From Streptomyces sp. NBC_01216 (lineage in GTDB: Bacteria; Actinomycetota; Actinomycetes; Streptomycetales; Streptomycetaceae), in assembly GCF_035994945.1 (NCBI RefSeq), contig NZ_CP108677.1, positions 4,712,001-4,776,000 of the forward strand: DNA of 64,000 nt. The letters run 5' to 3'. Below, piece by piece: positions 8,690 to 14,990 of the stretch. A program made the position numbers and the translations under genes. Position 1 is the first letter of the stretch. The number at the start of each line of letters is the position of its first letter. The notes below the pieces were generated by a model. It searched no databases. It was not told the DNA's origin and worked only from the letters and a program-made list of their open reading frames with translations.

Positions 8690-8717
8690 GCCCCGCCGGG
8701 CGCTGTTCCGGCGGGGC
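8690..8717 (-). terminator. Terminator of the Spd-like operon
   Basis: GCCCCGCCGG (8690-8699) pairs perfectly with CCGGCGGGGC (8708-8717) around an 8-nt loop. It begins 58 bp after the last gene of the 11191-8776 operon. Between it and 8549 are two near-identical 16-nt copies of TCCGGGCATGaCGGAG, the first starting near 8571, of unknown meaning. Confidence 0.55.
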
Positions 8718-8775
8718 TTCGGGTTGAGCAGCAGCGTCGCATGGACGTGTCCACGGTACGGCGTGGGGCTGACAG

Positions 8776-8898
8776 CTACGGCTTCTTCGGGGGCGGTGGG
8801 GGAGGTGTCTGCTGGCGGTTGGCGGCGGCCTGCTGCTGGCTGGCCTGGTTCCGTTCGCGGAGTTCCTGGATGGACATGGTGGTCTTGAAGTCGCCCAT
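8776..8898 (-). CDS. 40-aa coupled microprotein with polyproline tail
   Basis: MGDFKTTMSIQELRERNQ, then a Gln/Ala-rich helix, then a run of six prolines and a KKP end. The start overlaps the previous stop as TGATG, the same coupling used throughout this operon, which is the main reason to believe it is translated. No known family. The polyproline tail could stall ribosomes without EF-P or bind a partner protein. Confidence 0.55.
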   Translation of the reverse strand: MGDFKTTMSIQELRERNQASQQQAAANRQQTPPPPPPKKP

Positions 8899-9530
8899 CA
8901 GGTGCTCCTCGCGGGGGTCTTGGTGTGGCGGCGTTGGGTTTCGGTGGGGTCGGTGACGACGAGCCCGGCGTGGCCGATGGTGGCTACACGCAACCCCTTC
9001 TCGGGTCCCTCTTCCGGGCTGTTGTTGGTGTTGGTGTTGGTGTCTGACCTGCACAAACAACCGGGCTCGTGGTCGGTCGAGAGTGGGGGGATGTCGTCGT
9101 GGTGGACGCCGGGCCCGTTCTTCCCGCCCGCGCGGACGCCACTGCGGATGGGGATGCCGGCCTCGTCGAGCAGGCGGCGGACGGCCTTCGTGTCGGGTAG
9201 CCCGGCATGGTTCTTGAGGTCGGTGAGCAGGACGTGCTGGCCGCCCTTGCTGAGGGCGTGGAGGGCGTCGACGACTTCGATGTGGTCCTCGGCCTCTGGC
9301 TCGTCTGTGGTGTGGCTGCGGCGTCTGGTGGCCCAGGTGCGGGCCCGGCGGATGCCGGCGGTGGTGAGCAGCCCGGCGGCGTAGTACGCGGTCTCCGGGA
9401 CGGTGACGGCGATCGTCCCGGCAGCCGCGACGCCGATCACGAGTAGACATCCCTTGGCGGCGCGCTCGCTGCGCTGCTCCTCGGCGTCCGGCTGCTCCTC
9501 CCCCGTGTCGGGGGTCGTGGTGTCGTCCAT
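8898..9530 (-). CDS. Membrane-anchored winged-helix-like protein (Spd-type operon)
   Basis: 210 aa from the ATG at 9530. An acidic N-terminus of about 25 residues is followed by a hydrophobic segment (GCLLVIGVAAAGTIAVTV..., roughly residues 27-60). Then comes a region that reads like a winged helix: 'EVVDALHALSKGGQHVLLTDLKNHAGLPDTKAVRRLLDEAGIPIRSGVR'. The C-terminus is Thr/Asn-rich and disordered. Both ends overlap neighbours as TGATG. The combination of TM segment and DNA-binding-like domain in a small coupled operon resembles spread genes of Streptomyces conjugative elements. This assignment is by layout, not by a recognised family signature. Confidence 0.6.
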   Translation of the reverse strand: MDDTTTPDTGEEQPDAEEQRSERAAKGCLLVIGVAAAGTIAVTVPETAYYAAGLLTTAGIRRARTWATRRRSHTTDEPEAEDHIEVVDALHALSKGGQHVLLTDLKNHAGLPDTKAVRRLLDEAGIPIRSGVRAGGKNGPGVHHDDIPPLSTDHEPGCLCRSDTNTNTNNSPEEGPEKGLRVATIGHAGLVVTDPTETQRRHTKTPARST

Positions 9531-9615
9531 CAGAAGTGCGTCGTGATCGGGGAGCCGAGGGCGTTCACCGCGGAGGCGAGGGGCACGGCGGCGATGCCTG
9601 CGATGGTGCCGGCCC
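9530..9615 (-). other. -1-frame C-terminal extension of the membrane protein
   Basis: Re-reading the last G of GGG (9615-9613) as the first base of GCC gives AGTIAGIAAVPLASAVNALG and then SPITTHF, ending in TGA whose A is the first base of the next gene's ATG at 9530. Every other junction in this operon is TGATG, so this frame is the ancestral C-terminus. Either one G was lost from a GGGG run (mutation or sequencing error) or there is a programmed -1 shift on the GGGCC site. Confidence 0.6.
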
Positions 9616-10020
9616 GGAGAGGGCTCCGGCAATGATCTTCCAGGCGGGGATTTTCTTGCGGGCCCACAGCAGCAGGGCGACCATCACGACGGTGAGCAGG
9701 AAGAGGACAACGTAGCCGCCGGAGTCGAGGACGAGGGGGGTGGCGCGGGTGATGTCGCGGTCCTGTCCGTCGACTCCCCAGACGAGGCCGATGTGGCCGG
9801 CGAAATTGCCTGCCCAGATGCCGAGCCAGGTGATGGCGCCGAGTGCGGAGACGGAGTTGTAGGCGGAGAGGGCGGCGAGCATGCCGTAGATGAGAGCGAA
9901 AACGAAGGGGATGAGGGCGGTCCAGCGGCCTGCTTCCTTGAACCACCAGCGGATGGCGAAGGCGACGATGATGGCGAGTCCGCAGGAAACCCCGCCGAGG
10001 CTGATCACGGTGTACTGCAT
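9565..10020 (-). CDS. Polytopic membrane protein, apparently frameshifted
   Basis: 151 aa as read without a shift. Four TM segments are clear: about residues 4-26, 33-54, 60-82 and 101-122 (GGYVVLFLLTVVMVALLLW). After 'KKIPAWKIIAGALSG' the frame turns into an unlikely PAPSQASPPCPSPPR end. The -1 frame continues with a natural hydrophobic segment and ends at 9530 with the TGATG coupling typical of the operon. So the working product is probably about 163 aa. Small multi-TM proteins of this type occur among Spd proteins of actinomycete mobile elements. Confidence 0.6.
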   Translation of the reverse strand: MQYTVISLGGVSCGLAIIVAFAIRWWFKEAGRWTALIPFVFALIYGMLAALSAYNSVSALGAITWLGIWAGNFAGHIGLVWGVDGQDRDITRATPLVLDSGGYVVLFLLTVVMVALLLWARKKIPAWKIIAGALSGPAPSQASPPCPSPPR

Positions 10021-10922
10021 CAGGTGTTCCTCCGGGCTTCGCGCAGGTATCGCTTGGCGGTGGCGGGGCTGACGGACAGGGCTTCCTCGACCTGGGCGGC
10101 GGTGAGCCCGGGGTCCTGAGCCAGGAGCTCAGCGACCTTCCCGATGGCCTCGACGCGCTGAGCCGACTGGGCGGAGGTGTGGGCGGAGAACCCGAACGTG
10201 GCGGGCTGCTGGGCCGGGGGCTCAGCGGTGTTGACCAGGGACGATGCCACGCCGGTTGTGGGGCTGAGCGTGGGGGGCTCGGTCGTGTGAGCCAGGGGCT
10301 CAGCCGGGAGCTCATCGGGCTCAGCGGGGCTGAGCGCGAGGGGGGTGCTCACGGTGAGCTCGGCGCGCAGCTCGATGCGGTCGCGGATCATCTGCGCGTG
10401 GGCGCGGTCGCGGGCGCCTGTGATCCGGGCCTGCTGCTGGATCCGCTCGATGACCGCGTCGGCCTGCTGCTGGTCGATGCTCCGCTGAGCCTGGTTGAGC
10501 CGGGCCTGGTACTGGCCGTCGCGGATGACGTCGTTGATGGCGTCCTCCTGCTCTGGGGTGAGCGCGGACGGGTCACGGAGGACGATGAGGGCGATGCTGC
10601 CGACCGTCTTGCCGACGAGGACGACGAACGGGCCCGCGATGGCCTGGGCGACGGACTGCTTGTCGATGCCGTGGAGGACGAGGAGGAAGCCGACGCCGAC
10701 GGCGATGATCCATCCGGCGGCGATGGCGATGCGGCCACCGCGGCGCTGGTGCTCGGCCCACATGACAGTGATCCAGCCGATGTCGCCGGCGATGGCGACG
10801 GAGAGGCCGAAGGGGCCGGAGTTCATGAGGTCGGTGATGGCGTAGGCGGACCAGAGGAGGGAGAGGCCGGCGAGGGTGTAGGCGCCGTACAGGATGGGTG
10901 GCACCTTGGGGAGGCGGGGCAT
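10020..10922 (-). CDS. DUF2637/SpdB-like membrane protein with C-terminal HTH
   Basis: 300 aa from the ATG at 10922. Four TM helices lie at about residues 9-31, 38-56, 64-85 and 92-115. Next is a Gln/Arg-rich coiled coil (about 125-175), a long Pro/Thr linker (about 185-245) and a C-terminal helix-turn-helix: 'VEAIGKVAELLAQDPGLTAAQVEEALSVSPATAKRYLREARR'. This is the architecture of DUF2637 proteins of Streptomyces integrative conjugative elements, where they are thought to help intramycelial spread. Inside a phage arm with terminase and capsid genes it is out of place. TGATG overlaps at both ends. Confidence 0.7.
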   Translation of the reverse strand: MPRLPKVPPILYGAYTLAGLSLLWSAYAITDLMNSGPFGLSVAIAGDIGWITVMWAEHQRRGGRIAIAAGWIIAVGVGFLLVLHGIDKQSVAQAIAGPFVVLVGKTVGSIALIVLRDPSALTPEQEDAINDVIRDGQYQARLNQAQRSIDQQQADAVIERIQQQARITGARDRAHAQMIRDRIELRAELTVSTPLALSPAEPDELPAEPLAHTTEPPTLSPTTGVASSLVNTAEPPAQQPATFGFSAHTSAQSAQRVEAIGKVAELLAQDPGLTAAQVEEALSVSPATAKRYLREARRNT

Positions 10923-11191
10923 CAGGCAACGGCTCCTTCGGCGATGAGGCGGAGCCTGGCGGCGTACTCGGCGCGGGTGTCCTTGGGGCGGATCGGTGGG
11001 AGAGCCGCGACGAGGGCGTGTTCGGCGGTCTCGGCGGCTTCGGTGGGGCCGTGGGCGTGCTCGGCGACGATGAGGGCTTGGGCGAGGGCGAGGGGTTCGC
11101 TCATGGCGTGGTTGGCGCGGCGTGCGACGAGACGGTCGGCGAGTGCGGTGAGGAGGGTGTGGACGTTGGGGGGTTGGTCGATACGCTGCAT
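10922..11191 (-). CDS. Small helical protein, first gene of Spd-like operon
   Basis: 89 aa from the ATG at 11191, with GGAG nine nt upstream; the extra 19 upstream residues of the open frame are Pro/Gly-rich and skipped. It is predicted almost all helical (VHTLLTALADRLVARRANHAMSEPLALAQALIVAEHA...). The stop overlaps the DUF2637 gene start as TGATG. Similar small genes stand at this place in actinomycete conjugative elements, but I do not recognise a function. Confidence 0.6.
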   Translation of the reverse strand: MQRIDQPPNVHTLLTALADRLVARRANHAMSEPLALAQALIVAEHAHGPTEAAETAEHALVAALPPIRPKDTRAEYAARLRLIAEGAVA

Positions 11192-11223
11192 GGGCCTGCT
11201 CCAGGTGATGTCTGGGGTGGACA

Positions 11224-11260
11224 CGCCCCCGGCCGGGCTTCCAGACACCGGCCGGGGGCG
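11224..11260. terminator. Perfect 13-bp GC hairpin in a divergent promoter region
   Basis: CGCCCCCGGCCGG (11224-11236) and CCGGCCGGGGGCG (11248-11260) pair perfectly around an 11-nt loop. It lies between the Spd-like operon start (11191, minus) and the 26-bp palindrome (11289). For minus transcripts it would be in the leader, so attenuation is possible. On the plus strand it is followed by CTTTG. Confidence 0.5.
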
Positions 11261-11288
11261 CTTTGTTGGTGCCGGTTCGAGAGTAGCT

Positions 11289-11314
11289 ACTTCCTTGTTT
11301 TAAAACAAGGAAGT
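11289..11314. promoter_or_regulatory. Perfect 26-bp palindrome, probable operator
   Basis: ACTTCCTTGTTTT followed directly by AAAACAAGGAAGT, with no loop and no mismatch. It is AT-rich against a background near 70% GC. It ends 15 bp before the ATG of the plus-strand HTH gene (11330) and lies about 100 bp upstream of the minus-strand operon at 11191, so it can control both. The HTH protein encoded next door is the simplest candidate ligand. Confidence 0.65.
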
Positions 11315-11329
11315 TGAGAGGATGGGGGC

Positions 11330-11653
11330 ATGCCCAACTCCCCTGAGGGAGACGACGTGCAGGCGAGAGGAGGCCCGGACATGGTGACGTTCCCGGAGAT
11401 CCCGGATCGGCTGGAGCAGGCGCAACTGAAGCGGTTGACCGTCCAGCGCGTCCGGCAGCTTGCCGAGACGGATCCGGACTGGCCGATCCCGCTGGACCAG
11501 GCGCCGAAGGTCGGCCGGATGCGGCTCTTCGACTGGCACGTCCTGGAGCCGTACTTCCGCAACCGGAAGTCGCGGCAGGGGCAGCGAACGGACCGCCCAA
11601 GAGCAAGGGAGACCCCTGGTGACGCGAGTAGCCCAGACGCAGCAGGCAGCTAA
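11330..11653 (+). CDS. Small HTH DNA-binding protein (excisionase/MerR-like)
   Basis: 107 aa. GAGAGGA stands 7 nt before the ATG. Residues about 28-75 read as a winged HTH of the AlpA/excisionase type: 'LKRLTVQRVRQLAETDPDWPIPL...VGRMRLFDWHVLEPYFRNRK'. The last 35 nt overlap the GTG start of the next gene. It is one of only a few plus-strand genes in the prophage and sits right behind a perfect palindrome, which suggests autoregulation. It may control the GIY-YIG partner and the divergent Spd-like operon. Confidence 0.65.
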   Translation: MPNSPEGDDVQARGGPDMVTFPEIPDRLEQAQLKRLTVQRVRQLAETDPDWPIPLDQAPKVGRMRLFDWHVLEPYFRNRKSRQGQRTDRPRARETPGDASSPDAAGS

Positions 11654-12182
11654 GTCAGACCGCCCGGCTGCTGTCTACCGCTACTGGTCCGACAGCGGCG
11701 AGCTGTTGTACGTCGGCTCCGCCTACGATCCGAGCGAGCGGGCGAAGACCCACAAGAGCAAGGAGTGGTGGGCGTCCGTTGCTCGTCGAACGGACGAGTG
11801 GCACGACAACCGGCAGGCGGCCTATGCGGCGGAGACGGAGGCGATCGCCGCCGAGAGCCCTGCCGCGAACAAGATCAGCGGTCCGGGAACTGTCGCGCTC
11901 CCGGCGCCTAAGGTGCGTTCTCAGGTGCGCCTCATCAGTCCCGATGAGGCCGAGGAGATCTTCGCGCAGCTGGAAGGCGAGCGACCAGAGGTCCGATTCA
12001 GGGCCTGCACCTTCCTGATGGAGTGTCTGGACTACACCGCCCAGGTCGTCCGACGGCAGACCGTGCGGGATCTGCGGGCGCGGGGTATGGCGTACCGGCA
12101 GATCGCGAAGGAGCTAGGCATCAGCTTCGGTCGGGTGCGGCAGATCCTCGCGGAGGAAGTGCCCCCGCCGGCCGCCGAGTAG
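11619..12182 (+). CDS. GIY-YIG nuclease-domain protein with C-terminal HTH
   Basis: 187 aa from GTG at 11619, preceded by AAGGGAG; the ATG far upstream in the open frame gives only Arg-rich sequence. Residues about 16-85 form a GIY-YIG domain: 'AAVYRYWSDSGELLYVGSAY', the Arg in 'DPSERAKTH', the Glu in 'YAAETEAI', and the final Asn in 'PAANKI'. Residues about 145-180 form a sigma-type HTH (DLRARGMAYRQIAKELGISFGRVRQIL). A nuclease joined to a DNA-binding helix could cut or nick a specific site; homing, defence or DNA-processing roles are all open. Confidence 0.72.
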   Translation: MTRVAQTQQAAKSDRPAAVYRYWSDSGELLYVGSAYDPSERAKTHKSKEWWASVARRTDEWHDNRQAAYAAETEAIAAESPAANKISGPGTVALPAPKVRSQVRLISPDEAEEIFAQLEGERPEVRFRACTFLMECLDYTAQVVRRQTVRDLRARGMAYRQIAKELGISFGRVRQILAEEVPPPAAE

Positions 12183-12197
12183 CCGCGCCCGCGCGAG

Positions 12198-12223
12198 GCC
12201 CCCGTCCGGTTTCGGGCGGGGGC
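12198..12223. terminator. Bidirectional terminator between convergent genes
   Basis: An 11-bp stem, GCCCCCGTCCG (12198-12208) with CGGGCGGGGGC (12213-12223; one G-T pair), around GTTT, followed by TTT. It ends the plus-strand GIY-YIG transcript (stop 12182) and, in reverse, the minus-strand early operon (stop 12240). Confidence 0.7.
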
Positions 12224-12239
12224 TTTGGCGTGTCTGGGG

Positions 12240-12881
12240 TCAGGCGGCGACGACACCTTTCTCGGTCCACCAGGCGCCGCAGTGTCGGCAGCGGGCGGTG
12301 GGGGTGTCGCCGGCGCCTCCGGTGATGATGATGCGGCCGCCGCAGGGGCAGGCGTGCTGGGGGGAGAGTTCGCGGGTGTCGGTGGCGAGGTCGAGGGCTT
12401 GCTCGACGCGGCGGAGGGCTTCGGTGGCGACGCGGCTGAGGTGGCGCTTCTGGGGCTCCGACAGGGCGCGTCCGGGCCAGAACACGCCGTCGGCCCTCGC
12501 GGACAGCCAGAGGGCGGTCTCGGCGGCGCCGCGGGGCCTGCCGGTGTACTGCCAGCGGTGCAGGTGGGACGTCTTCACGCTGTACTGGTTGGTGGCGGCG
12601 ATCTGGGTGGCGGTCTCGTGGAGGGCGGCTTCGACGGTGCGCATGGTGTCCATGATCCGCAGGTTGACCGGGACGGGCCGGTTGCCGAGCTGGTCGGGGG
12701 AGCGCTCCAGGGCGCGGAGGCCGGCGGTCTCGGTGCGGTCGTGGTGGTCGAGGGCGTTGAGGTAGGTGCGGAGGCTGGCCGGGGGCCAGGTGGTGGTGGT
12801 GGGTGTGCCGAGGGCGGTCTGGAGGTCGGGCCAGAGGCGGGCGATGCGGCGCAGCTGGGTGGCGGTGTCGGTGGTGGTCAC
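12240..12881 (-). CDS. Early-operon protein with C-terminal zinc ribbon
   Basis: 213 aa from GTG with GGGAG upstream. The N-terminal 150 residues are helical and unassigned. The C-terminus has a zinc ribbon: 'CPCGGRIIITGGAGDTPTARCRHC' (CxC...CxxC), which suggests DNA or RNA binding. It is the last gene of the early operon, separated from the preceding gene by 99 nt that contain a strong hairpin. No known function. Confidence 0.65.
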   Translation of the reverse strand: MTTTDTATQLRRIARLWPDLQTALGTPTTTTWPPASLRTYLNALDHHDRTETAGLRALERSPDQLGNRPVPVNLRIMDTMRTVEAALHETATQIAATNQYSVKTSHLHRWQYTGRPRGAAETALWLSARADGVFWPGRALSEPQKRHLSRVATEALRRVEQALDLATDTRELSPQHACPCGGRIIITGGAGDTPTARCRHCGAWWTEKGVVAA

Positions 12882-12925
12882 GGTGGGCTCCCTTGATACA
12901 GAGGGCGGTACAGTGATTCCACCTG

Positions 12926-12964
12926 GGGGCGCGCCCGGTCCGGGAAGACATGTGGGCGCGCCCC
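12926..12964 (-). terminator. 11-bp GC hairpin inside the early operon
   Basis: GGGGCGCGCCC (12926-12936) pairs with GGGCGCGCCCC (12954-12964). It lies 17 bp beyond the stop of the 42-aa gene. It may end the main early transcript, leaving the zinc-ribbon gene under read-through or its own promoter. Confidence 0.5.
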
Positions 12965-12980
12965 TTCGCGCTGTGCGGGG

Positions 12981-13109
12981 TCAGGTGTTGTCGGCGTCGT
13001 GGCAGACACAGTCGCAGGTGATGAGGTAGATCGATTCGCCGTTGTCGGTTGCGTACTGGTTGGGGTAGTCGCAGCACGGGCCAGGGGTGAAGACGGTCAG
13101 GTCGCTCAC
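12981..13109 (-). CDS. 42-aa Cys-rich microprotein
   Basis: MSDLTVFTPGPCCDYPNQ... with a later 'TCDCVCHDAD'. Five cysteines and a histidine suggest a small metal-binding fold. The GTG start overlaps the preceding stop as GTGA, the coupling used by its neighbours, which is strong evidence that this short frame is translated. Confidence 0.6.
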   Translation of the reverse strand: MSDLTVFTPGPCCDYPNQYATDNGESIYLITCDCVCHDADNT

Positions 13110-13471
13110 GGCTGGGGCTCCTGGGGGTCGAGGGCGGCGAGGATCCGCTCGCACTGGTCGCGTCGGAACTGGTGGGAGTGTCGGCTTTCTAGGGTGGCCG
13201 TGCACTCGGCGCGGACGCGTTCGATAGCGGCCTCGGCCTTCTCGGCGCGGGCGTGGAGCTGGTCGAGTGCGTTCGAGGTGATGGTGTCGGCGGTGTGCCG
13301 CGCGGCGGGCTGGGTGGGCTGCGCCTCGGGGTTGTAGAGCGTCTCCCGGACGCACGGCGTGAGTGCGCACTGGCAGTCGGCGCAGGGCCAGCAGAAAGGC
13401 TGCTGGCTGTAGTTGTGGTAGGTGACGTTGGGGCTGCCGCACACGCAACACTGCTCGGCGGGCTGGGTCAC
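13106..13471 (-). CDS. Zinc-binding early protein with coiled coil
   Basis: 121 aa from GTG at 13471. The N-terminus has 'CCVCGSPNV...CWPCADCQC...PC', at least two CxxC knuckles. The C-terminal half is a helix with heptad-like 'LDQLHARAEKAEAAIERVRAEC'. GTGA overlaps mark both ends. The function is unknown; the layout of a zinc knuckle plus coiled coil fits a small DNA- or protein-binding factor. Confidence 0.6.
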   Translation of the reverse strand: MTQPAEQCCVCGSPNVTYHNYSQQPFCWPCADCQCALTPCVRETLYNPEAQPTQPAARHTADTITSNALDQLHARAEKAEAAIERVRAECTATLESRHSHQFRRDQCERILAALDPQEPQP

Positions 13472-13830
13472 GACGGTTCCTCTCCGAGGATGGCGCGGGC
13501 GACCGCGAGGGCGTGCTGAGCGTCCTCGGGGAGCGAACCGGCCTCGTACAGGTCGATGCTGGTCCAGGACTCCAGCCACTTGGCGAGGGCCGTGCCGACG
13601 CCGGGGTGCATGGCGGCGATGTAGTCGGCTGTCGTCGGCGGGTGGCTGGGGTCGGTCGTGGTACTGGCCACGACGTAGGGCACACCGATGTTGGAGATGG
13701 TCTGGGGATAGGGGCGCTGCTCCCGATTCACGACGTACCAGGGGCCACGGCAGTCGTCGAGGTCGGTGACGAGCTGGCGGAGCTTCTGGGCTGCTGCGCG
13801 GAGGGTGTCGGCGGGGCTGGGCTGGGTCAT
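13468..13830 (-). CDS. Conserved early phage protein, unknown function
   Basis: 120 aa. Its segments 'TLRAAAQKLRQLVTDLDDCRGPWYVVNREQRPYPQ' and 'TADYIAAMHPGVGTALAKWLESWT' match the style of a widespread actinophage/Streptomyces family with an N-terminal helix and a 'HPGVALALADWL' helix. No catalytic motif is seen. Overlaps both neighbours by 4 nt (ATGA, GTGA). Confidence 0.65.
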   Translation of the reverse strand: MTQPSPADTLRAAAQKLRQLVTDLDDCRGPWYVVNREQRPYPQTISNIGVPYVVASTTTDPSHPPTTADYIAAMHPGVGTALAKWLESWTSIDLYEAGSLPEDAQHALAVARAILGEEPS

Positions 13831-14111
13831 CGGGCGTCTCCCACTCCGCGTGTGGCGACCGCGCGCTTCACGGCGTTGACGTGCTCGTCCAGGCGCGCGG
13901 TGACGCCGGCGACGGCTCCGGTGAGCTGGGCCAGGGTGGACGTGATGCGCAGGGCGTCGGGCTGTTCCAGCAGCTCGGTGGCTGCCTCCGGGTGGAGGCA
14001 GTCGAGGCGGGCGCAGGTGACGTAGCCGCCTTCGCCGAGGAAGAGACTGGTCTTGCCGCAGGCGGGACAGCGGCCTTGGACGGTGGCGCCGAAGTGGCTG
14101 GGCTGGGTCAC
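13827..14111 (-). CDS. Small zinc-ribbon early protein
   Basis: 94 aa from GTG at 14111. The N-terminal zinc ribbon is 'CPACGKTSLFLGEGGYVTCARLDC' (CxxC...CxxxxC), followed by an amphipathic helix (DALRITSTLAQLTGAVAGVTARLDEHVNAVKRAV). Coupled by 4-nt overlaps on both sides. Probably nucleic-acid binding; the role is unknown. Confidence 0.6.
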   Translation of the reverse strand: MTQPSHFGATVQGRCPACGKTSLFLGEGGYVTCARLDCLHPEAATELLEQPDALRITSTLAQLTGAVAGVTARLDEHVNAVKRAVATRGVGDAR

Positions 14112-14914
14112 AGGTACTTCCCTTCGGGATGGATGTCGGTCACGGGCGGGTCGTCGGGGGTGCTGGTGTCGGCGGCGTTGTTGAGGATCGCGGCCCGGTA
14201 CTCGGTGATCAGGTGGTGGCGGACCTGTGCGTGCCGGACGCCTCGGGTGAGTTCGGCGTACAGGTTGTCGTAGGCGCGCTGCTCGGTCTCGTCGGTGTCG
14301 GGCTGGGTGGCGGGCTGCCGCCCGACAGCGGGGGTGGCGCGCGGGCTGCTCGCTCCCTGCTGGGGGAAGCAGACGCTGTACCCGCCGGGAACGTGGACCC
14401 AGATCGAGTACCAGTTGCTGTGCTCCTGGATGAGCGGGTGGCCCCGGTCCTCGATCTCCAGGCCGCAGTGCGCGCACCGGGTCTCCTTGTAGGGTCCGGC
14501 GAGGTCTTGGCGGAGCACGTTGGCGCGCTCTCGGTCGAGCTCTAGCCAGTACGGCTCCCGGCCGGGCCCGGACATGCAGACGATCAGCGTCCCGTCGTCG
14601 CTGTGGAGGACGTCGTTCAGGCCCCAGCGGAGCGGGGTCGGGTCGTCGGCGGGGGCCACCTTGCAGCAGCGGCAGTTGGGCGGGCAGGGGCACTCGCCCG
14701 CGTAGCTCGCGGGGTGGCAGACGGCGGCCGGCGGTTCGGTGGTCTGGCGGGCAGCGGGGGTGGCGAAGGCGCGGCAGCCGCACCGGTTCTCTCCTGCTCT
14801 GACCTGGCAGCGCTTGCCGGGCGTGTGCCAGGAGAAGGTGTGGGTGCAGGACGCGCAGGGTGTGGAGAGCGGCACGGCGTACTGGTCGCGGAGGTCGGCG
14901 GTCTGGTCGGTCAT
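14108..14914 (-). CDS. Multi-zinc-site early protein
   Basis: 268 aa from the ATG at 14914. It is rich in Cys pairs: 'CASCTHTFSWHTPGKRCQVRAGENRCGC', 'CPCPPNCRCC', and 'CAHCGLEIEDRGH...WVHVPGGYSVCFPQQG'. The last segment resembles a rubredoxin/zinc-ribbon-like fold seen in many Streptomyces small proteins. The C-terminal 60 residues are helical (LYAELTRGVRHAQVRHHLITEYRAAIL). Overlaps the next gene as GTGA. No enzymatic motif is seen. Confidence 0.6.
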   Translation of the reverse strand: MTDQTADLRDQYAVPLSTPCASCTHTFSWHTPGKRCQVRAGENRCGCRAFATPAARQTTEPPAAVCHPASYAGECPCPPNCRCCKVAPADDPTPLRWGLNDVLHSDDGTLIVCMSGPGREPYWLELDRERANVLRQDLAGPYKETRCAHCGLEIEDRGHPLIQEHSNWYSIWVHVPGGYSVCFPQQGASSPRATPAVGRQPATQPDTDETEQRAYDNLYAELTRGVRHAQVRHHLITEYRAAILNNAADTSTPDDPPVTDIHPEGKYL

Positions 14915-14951
14915 GGTCCTGCTCCTGGTGGTCTCGTAGGCTGGGTGGCGG

Positions 14952-14980
14952 GCCCCCGCGCGCTTCGATCGCGCGGGGGC
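14952..14980 (-). terminator. 11-bp hairpin after the PAPS-reductase-like gene
   Basis: GCCCCCGCGCG (14952-14962) pairs with CGCGCGGGGGC (14970-14980) around a 7-nt loop, 11 bp beyond the stop codon at 14991. It interrupts the otherwise tightly packed early operon, so it may reduce rather than stop transcription. Confidence 0.5.
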
Positions 14981-14990
14981 TGCTGCGTGG

